A stretch of DNA of 64,000 nt from Callipepla californica brunnescens (GCA_023055505.1 JALIRH010000018.1:10656646-10720645); one strand, 5' to 3'. Positions 45,285 to 58,584 are shown, numbered from the stretch's first letter. Notes: a model not told the origin generated them from the letters alone. Translations and numbers: made by a program.

Positions 45285-46707
45285 TATACTTTGAAAATTT
45301 TCTTTATTGAGGAACTAACATATTATTCCATTTTTTTCCATTTTCTTACTATGACTACCTAGTGCTTAATTAAAGTTTTTGAGGAGAACTGTCATATTTT
45401 TCTGTCTTTGTTACATTTTGTAGAAGTAAAAACAGTTTGATTAGTTTTTAAAAGGGAATATGTATACCTGAATGAATAATAGTGCAATGTACAGGAAAGT
45501 TTTAATTTTCCATTTTATCAGTAAAACAGACAATATTTATCCTCTTGAATGATCAGAGTAATTACAACTTTACGAATGTGTTTACCCACTATATGCTCTC
45601 TAAGTTTTAACTTTTTTTTTTTTTTTATCAGTTCCAGTCCATTACAGAGTGAGAAATCTGTGATTGCATAGTTTCCACTATCACCTTTCAAAGATTAATT
45701 TATATACAGACATATAAGCATATGTAAAGAAGATCAGCATTTATATTCATAAAGGTGATTTACAGAGCTAATAACTGACTCTTTCTAGCAGAAACAAATA
45801 GCCGGGTCAAAATTGATAGTTAACCTGATGCACAAGACAAACAATTATTCTTAAATTACAGTTAGACTCCCATTTGCATCTATCTCAGTAATGGTATGTG
45901 AAAGGAATATTTTCAATTCATGTATGCATGACATGAAAAAAAAAATTATGGGACTTGAAATTATTTGTTTTAGCAATAACATTGAACAGAATATTGATGG
46001 AAGGTTCAGCCTCTACTACCGTGCCATTAACATCTACCTCTGATATCATGGGCCAATATTTTAAAATAGGAGGCTTTATTTTGGAGCAAATATAATGGAT
46101 ATTGATTGAATTGTCTTCTCTCTTCTTCGAAAAATAATCATACAGTACACCTAAAAATGATTCTAACTAGATTTAAAAAAGAAGTCATGGAGACGCGTAA
46201 TGCATTCTTTATGTAATGGGATGAATGTTCATTAAATTGTCACAGTTATTATGAAGTTCTTCAGAAGTGAACTTCGAGTAGACATGCAGATCAATTAGTT
46301 GAAAATAAAGATTAAAAATAACACCAATAAAAAATGAAAAAATTTCTAAGAATCTTCTTGTAATGAAAAAAGTAATCCAAAAAGTATAATGTCCTCTACT
46401 GTGCAAGAAGTCAGACTAGAAAATCCTACTAGCTTCTTCTAGTCTTAATTGAGACAAATCAAATAACAGAATTAATAAAAGCTGAGCAGAAGAAGAGATT
46501 GAGAAGTGTAGAAAAGGGAGAAGATAAGGAAAGAAAAGGTAAGAAGAGTGATCTCTTATCCAGTAATCTGAATTACAGCTTTAGGTTTATTCAAAAGGAC
46601 TTCTTCTATTAATGTGCTCATTTAAAAAAATAGGAAGTCCATAATGGGTGCAGATGTTGTTGATTTTCCTACTTATTTGTACTATTTCATTTCCTCTCTC
46701 AAATTGC

Positions 46708-46743
46708 AAATAAATAAATAAATAAATACATACATAAATAAAT
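46708..46743 (+). repeat. (AAAT)n microsatellite
   Basis: About nine copies of AAAT, two of them changed to ACAT. Confidence 0.88.
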
Positions 46744-46778
46744 CACCCACATTTGATTTTCCAAAGCTAATGTGGAGG

Positions 46779-46805
46779 TTTTTTTTTTTGTTTTTTTTTT
46801 TTTTT
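46779..46805 (+). repeat. Poly(T) run with one G
   Basis: Roughly 26 T residues with one internal G. Confidence 0.88.
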
Positions 46806-48281
46806 GTCATATGACAAACCAGACTTTTTTCCTTCAAATTTATATCTAATGTTGTCTCACTTTAGGAAGATAGTCTGTAATGATGTTGACTTACTTTTAT
46901 GAATGATAATGTTACACCTTCAGACATTTTAAGTGTTCTTTTGTAAAGCTTTTATATTGGAATTCAGGAGTCCTTGCAAATTGTTTTGAATTAGAAGAAA
47001 ACTAGAAATGATTTTCTAGTGATGAGAAATCAGACAGTCTGGAGTATGTTATTCTTCAGAAATGCTGTGTATGTTATTTTAGTCAGATGTGAATGGAATT
47101 TGAGCTCATTTGGAGGATTATGGTAAGCAAACTGCCTGAATGACAAGACATTATAATGGAACAGCACAGCAAGAACAGATTGTAAATAGCGCTATAGTCA
47201 TTACAGAATTCTATGTGAGATGTTAAGAGACAGTAGTAATAACTTGTTCCCAAACTTTTCCTTGTTCTTTGTTAGAGCATACTATAGAAAGTCTAATGAA
47301 TGTAAAACTGGTTGTGATAAAGGCCCATCTAATTTATGAAAAAATTGATTAAAATAACAAGTTACTGGTAGAAAGTCAAAATAACTTTTGAAGAGTAAAG
47401 AACATATATCTCTAGAGTTATCTTTTAGTATTTGTCCTGAGAACTAGCTAAGGTGCAAAAGCAAAATGTCAGAGGTTAAAATCAAATAAATGCCTGAGGA
47501 ATGCCTAAAACTTTACCTCCTCTATTATTTCTTAAGGAATTTATATTTTAAGATGAGATTATCACATTGATAGGAAATACGAGTGGAAACCTAGTGCTAT
47601 CTTGTAACTCAGTCTGCATACTGACCAAGAATATACAATTCTTCTTATTATAAGCATTTTCAAATGCTTAACTTTCTAGATTCATTTTCCCATACAAATT
47701 TGTAGGAATTTGGGAGAGAAATTGCATTTCTCTATTTTCCATGAGGACCAACCAAAGAAGCACAAATTTCAGAGTATTGTCATATACTGATAATTCCTTT
47801 TCCATACTTTATATGTAATATTTAAGTATATATTGGTATAAAACCACCCTGCTATTTGAAATTGCGCTGTTTCTTATTTTTACAAAGTTTTTTGTTATCT
47901 AACTACTACTCAAAGGAACCTGTAATTTTTCTAGTCAATTTCCATCACAGAATTGTTTGTATGTTCCTATCAGTTACTCTGATTAGAGAAACACACATTT
48001 AATTTAATCATCTGTTAAGAGCAGGATAAGTTACTTTTATAGTGGTAAAGATTAGAAATTATAAGGTATCACTCAGAATCAAAATCTCTTAGAAAAGTCA
48101 AAGTGATGAACATGCAATGTGCTTTTTTGTACATAACAAATAATTCTAGTGCTTTATTAGAATCACATATCCTGTTAAGAATGTATTTAATAATTGCACT
48201 GAAATAACTGGCAGCTTGATCAAATACAGGCTGGCTGTCAACCAGCAGCTTAAGGCGCCTCTTTGCTGGGCAGTTTTCCAG

Positions 48282-48408
48282 CCTCTTCCCCTCCCTTTCC
48301 CTTTCCCTTTCCCTTTCCCTTTCCCTTTCCCTTTCCCTTTCCCTTTCCCTTTCCCTTTCCCTTTCCCTTTCCCTTTCCCTTTCCCTTTCCTTTTCCCTTT
48401 CCCTTTCC
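48282..48408 (+). repeat. (CCCTTT)n array inside a 127-base pyrimidine tract
   Basis: All bases from 48282 to 48408 are C or T. From about 48293 the hexanucleotide CCCTTT repeats some 19 times, with one slip near 48390. The minus strand therefore carries GGG every six bases, separated by AAA. The array lies inside what appears to be an LTR and is likely to have grown from a short C/T-rich part of it. Frames that read PFPF, GKGK or ER repeats through this tract are artefacts. Confidence 0.95.
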
Positions 48409-48493
48409 ATTCCCTCTCTTGTGCCCATCCATTTGCAGGGGGAGTAGGTTAGTGGCTACGTGGTGGTTAGCTGCTTTCCAGGTTTAAAACACA
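48409..48493 (+). mobile_element. 3' end of an ERVL-type LTR
   Basis: Right after the CCCTTT array, gcagggggagtaggttagtg, gctacgtggtggttagctgc and tccaggtttaaaacaca follow in the same order as the conserved end of the bird ERVL LTR (G-rich run, gagtgagcgag, ggctgcgtggtgcttagctg, ggttaaaccac-aca) and the closing part of the LTR at 31968-32497. The left limit is unclear: bases 48225-48281 may be part of the same LTR but I cannot align them. This is a partial LTR or an LTR whose 5' part has diverged. Confidence 0.55.
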
Positions 48494-51400
48494 TCTATAA
48501 TGGGAGCTACAGGCACATACTGTGTCTCAGAATGAACTTGTCTTTAAGCAAGTAAAAGCTCTATTCATTTATGTACAATCATACAGATAACAAAGGGCCA
48601 GGAACAATATAATATTTTCCTTAACTATTCAAGGGAAAGCTTGAACATACATTACAGTTAACACACTCTTTGAACTATTGAGGATATAGAATATAATTGT
48701 GTTACTTGAAACAAAAGTCAGCATTATTTCTAAGAAGTCGATGAATATAGGTATTGTATATACAATACTGTATAGCGTCTTCACTAATGAGCTAATATTC
48801 CTTAAGGTATTCAAGCATATGGAGGTCATTATTAACAAATAAGTTTATAGAGAGGTTGCTGTTTTCCGTCTATAGCTGTCGTAAAGTGAGATGGGCTCTT
48901 GAGGAGCCTCTGAAGTGTCTGTAATAGCCAGAAAGCATTCCCTGCTTTCTATCCTTGCTTAGTAGTCTCAGGGGGTAATACAATTAAAACAGGTTATAAA
49001 ATACAACATATGGACAATTCTGCTGCTGCAGACAGCATAGCTTTTATAATGAGAGACATCAAATATCTGATATGGAAGGAGTACAACCTAGGTGCCCAGT
49101 CACCCTGTGATAAAGGCTATTTAGATTTTCTATGAGTTCTATGTGAATAAAGACCATTTATCTGCCAACAAATCAGTAAATTTGTCCTTAGTTTTGCAGT
49201 TATCCTCATGTCCTGAATTCCTACCTGCTAGTCAAGTCTGCAAGTATGCATTTGCAAAAATCTCATTACGCTCTTGGTGTGTAGGTAAATCAGATGGTTA
49301 ATATACAGTAGAGCTAGCATCAAGAAGTGTCTGAATACATGTTCCCATAGATTAGTTTGAAAAGTAGAGTCTAACTGACTAGGCACAAGTTCATTGCACC
49401 ATTTTTATTGTCTTCAGCCTTAGCAAGTTAATATAATAATAATGTTGTGAAAATCCAGGCACTGCATTTTTTTACTGATGCTGCTGTCTGTACTTGCCAT
49501 ATTTTAGAGCAGTTGGGAGCTTGAAAACATTTTTCACAAATCTTTTTTTTTTCCCTTGGAAGAAAGCAGTATGTCATATTATAGCTGCACCTTTTTATTG
49601 GTGGAAAAATTGTTGAATATAAAAGACCTGGTTGAAAATTAATTTTTCAGCAGTTGATGTTCCACAGGCTGATGAATTGTGTCAAGATCAACATATTTTG
49701 TAGGATAGTGAAAAAAATTAACCCCAAAAAATTGAATCCTGTCTTGACTCAAAATGTTGCTATTGATTACATTTGTGCCATTCCGAAATTTGAAATAATA
49801 CTAGTGCCAAATTTTAGTCAACTTGGAGAAGAATTCAGTTTTTTTCCCAGTTTTAAGATATTTTATCCTATTCCTGTAATTTACTGTAGTGTAAATGAAA
49901 CAAATAAACAAAAATACTGCATCCAAGTACCTTAGCTGTATTTTTTCATTAGCATCTTGAGCAAAACTGAAAATTTTAGGAAGTTTTTATTTTGTATTGT
50001 TTCTTTTGTTTTCAATTTTATCTTCCTTTAGAGCTTTATCTTGCCATTTTGTAGAAAATCTGGCATTACTTGTTTTGACTTTAAAATCCATGCTTAAATC
50101 TCACTTTGAGTGTCTGTTAGATACACTCTAGATAGAAGTATTTGTGAGTGTTTTGCTGAATTGGGTCTTTAACTGCTAATCTTCCTTTCAGTAAAATTTT
50201 ATTGGTATCTTTATTTATTTTTTTTTAGAAAATGGAAAAAAAGTCATCTAGCTAGATACAGATATCATTTCTGTCAAAATTATGTAAGACTAGATTATTA
50301 CTAGAGATCTTCTGAGTCACTGGATATCCTAATGATAGCTATACTTGTTTAAAAGAAAGGGAAAATATGTAGCCACCACTTCATATGATTGTTTTTTCCC
50401 TTAACTGACCATTGTACAAATCTACTTTCAGTATTATATTTTAAGACTTGGACTGTTAAAACAACTTTTACATCTGGATTTTCCTTTTTTTTATTTTCAC
50501 TGTCTGTGCTACGAGATTGCCTAGATAGTGCTGAATTCTGATGTAAACTGGGAGGAGGCTAGTATTCCCCTAGGAACTGCTCATTAATCACAAGGTGGGA
50601 CAGAGGTGGAGGCAGTGGGTCCTGGCAGTCAGGAGAGAAAGAGGTTGCAGTGGTGATGGATACAGTGTCCCCCTTTAGCTAAGAGGCTCTATAGAAAATA
50701 GAGAGAGTAACCATGATATATTTTTGGGATTTATAAGGCTTATATATTTTCTTTGTTTCAATTCTCTCATTCCTGAAATAATGTGTTAATTATCATGAAG
50801 TTCATGATAACTTTCATTCACAAGTGGTCAATGGCCTGCTTTCTCAGTTTATGTTATACTGAAAAATCCAGATGAATGAACATGCAAGACATAATGATTC
50901 TTTAATAATTAGAATGAAAACATTGCAGACCATTTAATATTTTTGTATGTTGTTTGTTATATGCAGATCTAGGTGATATTTTCTCTGTATTTTTAGTTGA
51001 AATAATATTGTAGAAAGGAAAACAGGCAAAGACTCTGGAGCAGAAAAGTCCATCTGTGTAATCACCATGCTGTGCTGGTGTCAACTTGATACTTCTTTTT
51101 TGTTCTGAGAGTAGAAGTGATCATACTTTTACCTGTATTATATAGATACTTCCTATGCAAGCTAACAGCAGAAATATTTTCCTACATAATATCTCCTCCA
51201 GATTTCTCAATGAAATAGTTTCCATACAGCCAGGCCTTTGTTGTAGCCCTTTGCACTAAGGTCTGTAAAAAAATTTAAAATGAATTTGTACATAAGGGCA
51301 TTAAAATAATCCATATTCATTTTCTACTAATGTAAATGTTTGTGTAGATATAACGGAAATCAACACAGAAGACACGTGCCATACTTAGAAGCAAGATTAA

Positions 51401-54400
51401 AGTAAAATCCATGTAATATCCCCCAATCAAAATCAACCACTTGACATCGTCATGTTTACCTTGTAGAGTTCCTTATCACTGACTGTTGCAAATGAAATAT
51501 ATGTCATGTTAGTGAAGCATTTTCAAAATATTTTTGAAAATAAAACATATTAACATTTTTTAGGTAAATTACCTAACAATCTGAAGGTCTTAATAATGCT
51601 TCTGCAAAGAACAATGTTGATTAACAACAATCAGAAGTGTATTTCATCTAATCCATATCCTTTTTTAAAAACAAAAACAAGAACAAAACAAGAACTAAAA
51701 TAGTACAAGCCTTCTGGGAGCTGAGACTTGTAAGAAAAACAGAAAAAATTATATCCTACTAATAAATTGGTAAAACTCTCTCCTGAAAAGAAGGAAAGTT
51801 CCAGAGGAATGCCGTTATTTTTCTGGGATATTTTAGATTACATATGTCATTTAAATAGAAAGCTGATTGTGATAATAATGGTGGGTGGGATTCTGATTAT
51901 TTGGGGCAATAAATTAGGTATTTAAAAATAATTGTCTCATTCTATTTCCTGTGAGACCCAAGGCTGGCAAGTATAAGACAAGCTCTGCAAGACCCAGAGT
52001 GGCAACTGTTAAACTTCCAGGTTACCACAGGAACTCCATAATTGCCTGTGTCAGGGCCCTGCAGGAGCTACAGAGCATCTACCTGCTAGTTGCATGGGCC
52101 AGGTTTCCCACTCCTTGCTGGCTGTTCAGAAGCAGGCACCTAGCTAGCGGGCCTTGGGTCTGAGGTTTGCATGACACCAAATCCCATCCCAAATCTTTGC
52201 ATTTATAAGTGTATAAGCTGTAGATTCCTTAATGAGAACCACTTGATTCTGCATCAGCACATGAGGATGATAGACCACTACTCCTTCAAAATCATCTCCA
52301 TTGTTTCTTTTTCCTTCCCACATTGTACCAGGTTGGAAGGTTTTCCAGAGTTACCCCGAGTTGTTCAGTCGTTATCTAAAATCACAGCTCATCACCTGAA
52401 TACTGCTTAAAAAATAGTATTTTTCTCATAATATGTGCTGCAGGTATAAAAATGACAGTTGTTCCCACCTGACAAGACATCTGACTCCTGATAAGTGAGG
52501 GAAACTTGACAGAAATGATCAGAGATGCAGGACAGTTACTGTGAATTAAAACCATGCCAGAGGTTATGCTGGTGAAGTCAGTCACTGGCAATTTTTGAGG
52601 GGGAGAATACACTGAATAAGAAGAAAATAATGAACAAAAGGCATTGTAGACCTGCTGTGTGACAGGATGAGGCTGAATTAAAATTCAAACTTAGGTGAAA
52701 AGCAATGGCCACATTGTTCTTCTAACCAAAGAAACGTGAAACCCCAGTGAGGGAGAGAGACCTGCAAAGAGCAGGGATACCAGTCTCCGCTCACATTTCG
52801 GTAGGAAAGGCATCTTCCTCCATTGATTAGAAAGGAGGACTTTATAGCTTAGAGATTGTATGAAGTGACATACTAAGAAATATATATAGCAAAAATATAT
52901 CTGAATCTTCTAGTATTTAACATTTATTTTTATATTTCACCTATTTTGGTCTATCAAAAAAACCAAAAAACACAAAAGAAGGAAAAACATATCCAATCAC
53001 ACAAAATAGAGAATATTTTATTCTTTTCATCAGAAGCCTGAATTAATCCAAAGATAAACCACCTTAGATGAAGTTTTCCTATAAGGATTCATGAATTTAA
53101 ACAGCTTTTTTGAAATTATGTAAAATATGAAACCAAGAAAAAGACAACATAATCTATTACTATTCAGCATGAATGATGATGAATGAATGTTGTCTTATTG
53201 TTTGTGCCTTTACCCTAGTAAGCATGCACACTCTATGAAAAATATAACAAAAACTTGATAATTCTACATATACAGTTCAAAACAATAGCTAAGACTAGAA
53301 TAAATCCATTTTTGTCTTATGTGAACTTTCGTATGAGACACATTGGGACAACTTGTAAATGAAGTTAACACTTTTCTTAACATGCTGTCATGCAAAATTA
53401 ATGGATGGAAAAAATTCCTTAGAGAAGACAAGAAAATATAGGCTATATTTGGTTGGTTTCACTTTCTGCAAGCCCTCATCACTCTTTTTTTTTCCCACTG
53501 ATTTGCAGTCTATTCTTACTTTGTTAACCATCTGATAGTATTATTTGAGAGAGCAGAATCCCATTACTTTTCTTATCCATAAACAATCTATTGCCCTTGA
53601 AATAAAGCTTTCACCGCAATGTTGTCAGCCAAATTCAACAAATCATTTAAAAATCTCTTAAATAGAGAATCTTTATCTTCTTTTTCTTGTAGGTAAAAAG
53701 TTGATCCAGACTGATGAGGAGTTCTGAAAATATTCTGGCAAATTCCTCTTTCATACAGTATGTAACAAGCAGTTATAACTAGCTGTAAGGGAGTTGTGTG
53801 TCAAATGCTCAAGAATTTCATGGGTACACATGTATCAAATTTCCAGTTATTCTAGTAAGAATTAGACAACAGATCTTCCTATTTATTTTTTAATAAATCT
53901 TTACCTTAAGTAATAACAGTGTTAACTGACCATTTCTCTTTCCCTAAATAGCATATTTCACAGGTGATACTTGTGTATCCTATCCTATCCTAAGTATGCC
54001 TATTAAATGGAATACCTACTGGATGTGAGTCAACAATTATATTCAGAACAGCAGAAGTGTATACAGATTATTTTTAATAATTCCATAAATATTCAATTTT
54101 TTAGGATCTCATATGACTAATCTGAACATTATTTCAAAACATTTGTAATGATTTGATTACGTGTGAGATGTAATGTATTAAATACTGTTAGAATATAAGG
54201 AATTACTGAGGATACTGATATAAATATTAAAAATACACACCTGCAGGTTTGTTCCTTACTTCTTCAGGTTTGTTCCTTGTTTCAAATTCCATCTCCTGGA
54301 TCTGTTAACTTTTAAATTATAATTTGTACATAAACACACATATATACATATAAAAATGAAAATAGAAATACTTCAACAAGGCAATGGGAAAATGATTACT

Positions 54401-54764
54401 ATACTAACGCTACTGGAGTTTGAGGATAGTGCCATAAGATCATTTTTGTCTTTTGGCAGATACTTCCCAACATGTATTATAACAAATGTTAAAAACTCAA
54501 ATCTTACACGAGACTAAAGATCATTATGGAAAATTTGCAATCAAATTTGTTTATTTAGACTCAAAGTGATACTTAATTTCAAAATATGATGCCATTGCCT
54601 ATGGTATAAGCTAATCTGGTGTTAATTCCTGTTTCATTGGTTGCAGAAATTATCCTGTCAACCCTATTATATCTACGGCATTCAACAGTAGAAAAAAATC
54701 CTTCATGTGTAGATAATAAGACAGAAAGAGGAAGGAAAAAGGATCAGTTGGTACATTTTAACAT
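48494..54764. other. Unique AT-rich DNA, with a GC-richer patch at 51945-52185
   Basis: About 6.3 kb without a recognised gene. Bases 51945-52185 stand out as richer in G and C (gtcagggccctgcaggagct, gcaggcacctagctagcggg) and hold a 70-codon plus-strand frame (51951-52163) with no known motif. A second, smaller patch lies at 50585-50660. Either could be an unrecognised repeat or a conserved element. A 21-bp spaced duplicate of CAGGTTTGTTCCTT occurs at 54244-54278. Confidence 0.5.
54244..54278 (+). repeat. Short direct repeat CAGGTTTGTTCCTT x2
   Basis: Exact 14-base copies at 54244-54257 and 54265-54278, a 21-base period. This looks like a simple local duplication. Confidence 0.85.
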
Positions 54765-55090
54765 GTGGCACCCACTGACATTCATCTATACTTGCAGAAC
54801 ATTTATGGAGATTAGTGGATGTGAGCACAGTCAGTCGATTGTTGCTGAATTTCAGCAGTGGTGAGAGGGAAAGTGAGTCACCTCCACTAGTGCAGATTTA
54901 CAGCAGAGCAGCATGCAGGCCTTTGTTTATTGCTGGTAAAAAGGCATAGATCATGGAGGTGGCTATGTTGTAAAAAGAGTGTTTTGTTGCTGAGAATTTC
55001 CTCTATCAAACAGTGTTACTGTGCTCCCTTTTTCTGTTGTAATTTCCATGGTCACAAATATGAGGCATTACTTTCAGAGTGACCTATGTA
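54765..55090 (+). mobile_element. Mariner (Galluhop-like) relic, right part
   Basis: From about 54765 the sequence follows the bird mariner: acccactgacattcatctat (transposase N-terminal region), tggatgtgagcacagt and cagcagtggtgagagg (the 'VDVSTV..FSSG' stretch), then cacctccactagtgcagatt, catgcaggcctttgtttatt and catggaggtggctatgttgt, which corresponds to the C-terminal 'ANGGDYVEK' end. It finishes with gaggcattactttcagagtgacctatgta, the right inverted end, at 55090 beside a TA. The N-terminal part is joined straight to the C-terminal part, so the catalytic core is missing. The left end was not found. Frame breaks show it is dead. Confidence 0.65.
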
Positions 55091-55449
55091 AAAGCCCAAT
55101 AGCTCAAGTGAGAAGCACTAACTTTTTAAAACAGTTAATATGTGCACTTTAGAGATTTGTCCTGGAACTGCAGAAGGCTATGAGCAAGTGTTTAAGCAAG
55201 CAACTTGCAGAAACAGCAAATGTTTCACTGGTCTCAGCTGAATAAATTTAGCGCTACTTCAGCTTTTTTAATCAGACAAAAAATGAATTCATGCTTATAG
55301 TTACTTCTTACATCAAGTAAACAAGACAATAGTAGTGCCATTCTCTGATGCCAGATAGCACGATTTATCCTTTTCCCATAGATGATCTTCATACAGATCA
55401 TTTGTTTTCAAGTAAATGTGTGTTCAGAACACTCCGATATTTCATGAAT
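55091..55449. other. Short unique stretch between mariner fragments
   Basis: No feature is recognised. An 86-codon plus-strand frame at 55348-55608 crosses from here through the second mariner fragment into a CR1 remnant, so it is not a gene. Confidence 0.55.
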
Positions 55450-55550
55450 TGCAACACTTACAGCAAATATTTATGGAGATCAATCTGTGGATGTGAGCAC
55501 AGTGAAGTGATTGTTGGTGGCATATCAGCAGTGGTGAGAGGGACAGTGAG
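55450..55550 (+). mobile_element. Second mariner fragment, N-terminal region only
   Basis: Bases caacacttacagcaaatatt, tatggagatcaatctgtgga, tgtgagcacagtgaagtgat and cagcagtggtgagagggaca repeat the same mariner segment seen at 54780-54877, in the same orientation and about 665 bases apart. Neither end of the element is present here. Confidence 0.6.
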
Positions 55551-55575
55551 AAGTCAGAAAGCAGATTTCACTAAA

Positions 55576-55690
55576 ACACAGAATAAATCAGGCAGTAAGG
55601 GACCGTAGGAGGTCTTTAGTCTAACCTTCTCCAGGGTCTCTTCTGGGATCACACGAGGCTGATCATGGTTTGGTCCACTTGATACTGAAA
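55576..55690 (-). mobile_element. Old CR1 LINE 3' end
   Basis: The opening acacagaataaatcaggcag, then taagggaccgtaggaggtct and ttagtctaaccttctccagg, match an older CR1 type whose reverse-complement start reads like gaataatccaggttggaagg, gaccttaggaggtctctagtcc. The later part is weak. It sits 25 bases after the mariner fragment. Confidence 0.6.
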
Positions 55691-58539
55691 GCCCATATCC
55701 TGAAATATGACAAGTTAGTATTCTAAATATGGAGATTACTGTTGACTTCACATAAATAGGATTATACTTACCTTGTCTAGTAGCAGTGACCTTACTCAGC
55801 CACATCTAAAGAAGATCTCTGCAGCGGAAAGTGGCAGAAAGATTTTCTGTGCAGTATTTTGCTGTATTATGACTGCTTTGAACTCAAACTTATCATATCT
55901 GTTGTTAATAATTACATAGAATTGTATTAAAATATTTCTTTAAAATGTTCTGATGTATTTAATGTTCTTAATTGCTTAGTAATATTGGCAGGAATGTGGA
56001 AGATGCTATTTCTTTCCAAAGCTTATTCGTTAAAGAATAAAACCTGACATTTTGAATATAATTGTTAATTTAATTCTTCTGTGCTTTTCTATAAAACATT
56101 CATGATGTCAGAAGGCAATGTGAATATAGTTGAAAATCTAAAAACCAGGGTGGTCAGTTCTTATGTGAACCAGATACCTAGTGTGAAGTCACCCCTCAAC
56201 AACTTGTCAATGCCAGCAAACTCCAGGTACGGTAATTATTCCCAGTGAGCTGTGAAGGATCAGTATGGGAGTTTTACTGCCAAAAGCTGATTCTAGGAAA
56301 CTCAAGTGGTCATAAACTATTCCTTATGGTTTTAGGTAGAATCTGATTTGTTCAGTTAAGCTTGTAAAGTAGACTACATCAGATGCTACATGGTATTGTA
56401 TACTACTGTATTCACAGCTGAAGTAAACCGAAACAAAGTTACTCTTAAAAGGTCTCTTTTAGAGTTAGCTCAAAAATAGGACTTCTGTGTGACATGTGGA
56501 CTGCAACATGAATATAACTTTAGCCTAAAGATATTATTTATCTGTTTATTTTATTTAATCCGTGAGTCTATAAATTTTAATTAATCTTACTTATTCTAGG
56601 CAATTTTTCAGATGCCATACAACCTCATCAAATTACTTAATACAAATTTGTTCAAAAGTCATAAAAAAATCAAGTGAAACAAAATTTCGTATTGAGACTG
56701 CTATGACCATCTTCAAATGTGGAATGTTTTCCTGGCTATGGAGTGCAGAAAAAATGTCTTCCTGAATTTGACGTTTTCTTCAATGATTTTATTTCATGTC
56801 CATCAATGTAAGCCTGAATAAATATGAAACACTTTTTTTTTCCTAGCAGCAAGGGATTCTGATACAGATACAGCTGCCCTGCCAAATTCTTATTTGAGGT
56901 TGTTTAGAAGGTTTACTTTACATAGATAGTAGAGGTATTTTGATAAAACATATCCCTCATCAGAGGATAGGTGAGGCTGGACTGTAGTTCAGTAGAGTTT
57001 GAATATGTTTTTCAATAACTTAAGAGAACTTTTCAGTTTCTACAGACTGAAGTCATTAACATGTTCTGCTGAGATGGACAGAAAGGTGCAATTACAAAAT
57101 CTGAGGCTTCAGAGCTGGTCTCTATTCAAACCTGTCCTTTAGAGAGTAGACAGCATCTCAGTGGTAATCTGATCTCAATAATGATCTGATAAAAAGCTAG
57201 ACAAGTGATTCTGATGGTTTTTCAGCACTTGTATTACTCTTTGTGATACTGAGAATGCAAACAAAAGAAAGACATTTTTTGGTTTGAGTATGCAGTGTTG
57301 AATTTGCTCCTGATGCTTTGGTTTTCCTATGACCTATGGAATTTGCTTTCCTGGAAAGAAACAATTAAGCTACTGTACCACTGCTATTGCTGCTAAGGCT
57401 GTAAGTATGTTATAGTGCCTCGCTTTTACCAGTATCACATACTGCAGTGGGGCCCTTGATGGATAGCTAAAGTCAGCTTGAAAATTGATAGTAGTCCAGC
57501 TGGCAACATTAATCAATGCTAATTTCTGTGGCAATCTGGTACACAACTAAGTGAACATTCATATATATTTTTATAACACCACAAGTCACTGGCAGATCTA
57601 AGCTATTAATAGAACTCATTGTGAGGGAGCCAGTTCACATCAAATGCTTCCTTAACACCACAGATTTAAATTATGTCAAATGCCACCTTGCCAACTACGC
57701 TCACCTAGATTGATCATTAGTCAATTTTTTCACAAACAATATTATCTTTTCTTCCAGCCCAGTTTTTATGCACAGAATGTACTCCTCATAAGAAAATCAC
57801 TATGTTATGTTATTAATCTTTTTTTGTAATTTCTTTTCAGCTACCTTATAACTAGTACAAAACACTGTGACAGGTACATGGTGGCTCTATAGGTCTCCAT
57901 AGTCACTGATTGTTAAGCTGTATTTAGTTCTTATTCACTTTAACATTTCACACAGTGGTTGTTCTAGGATGGATGCTCTTCTGGATTGGCACCATCCTTT
58001 TGTTACTTGCTCCAGCACAATGATCTTATGCTACCTCAAAAATAAGCTGCTTGGTATTATTACTGCATAGGTGGCTGACTGTCTACCATTCAATCAAAAT
58101 TAACAAATTACTTGGTCATTTTGTCATGTCAGCTATTATCCTTTTTTCTTTAGTTTTCCTTTGTAAAAAGAATTTGACATTGGTTACAGTTTCTAATGAA
58201 AGCAATTGAACAAGATTTTTTCCAGTTGTACCAGACCTGTGGTACACTGCACTTCTGGAAAACAATACAATTAATCATATCAGTCAGTCCTGTCTTTTTT
58301 AGTTTACTCTCCTTTTCCAAATTTATTGGTAATGTCCTTCTTAATAAATCATTTTCATGACTTATCTTTAAAAGATTATGACATGAGAGAACTGACATGA
58401 CATTTTAATTATGCCTAGACCATGTTTCATTTACCATTTTTCTCATCAGGTAAAATGGGACACGAGGAATGGAATAAACAGACAATTGTACATAGCAAAT
58501 TAATGGCAAAAGCAGTGGGATAAATAGTAATTCTGCAGA

Positions 58540-58584
58540 TAAAAAAAAACAAACACAACAACAACAACAAAATCAAACAAACAA
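58540..58584 (+). repeat. A-rich run with (CAA)n
   Basis: Nine A residues followed by CAA units and decayed CAAA units. On the opposite strand it encodes leucines in one frame. Confidence 0.88.

Larger units (their letters stand above)
45285..48281. other. Unique AT-rich DNA with short low-complexity runs
   Basis: No exon or transposon is recognised over 3 kb. Runs of T lie at 45612-45626 and 46779-46805, and an AAAT array at 46708-46743. Frames stay below 70 codons except those inside the pyrimidine array at the right. Confidence 0.55.

Noticed and set aside
44888..45362. Two overlapping frames of 140 and 115 codons rich in K, E and R
   Set aside because: They are produced by the purine tract; all three frames stay open there because no stop codon fits the repeat on this strand.
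48293..48408. Possible interstitial telomere repeat
   Set aside because: The unit is CCCTTT, not CCCTAA, so it is not telomeric.
48069..48487. Frames reading as PF, GK and ER repeats on both strands
   Set aside because: They come from the CCCTTT hexanucleotide array and differ only in reading frame.
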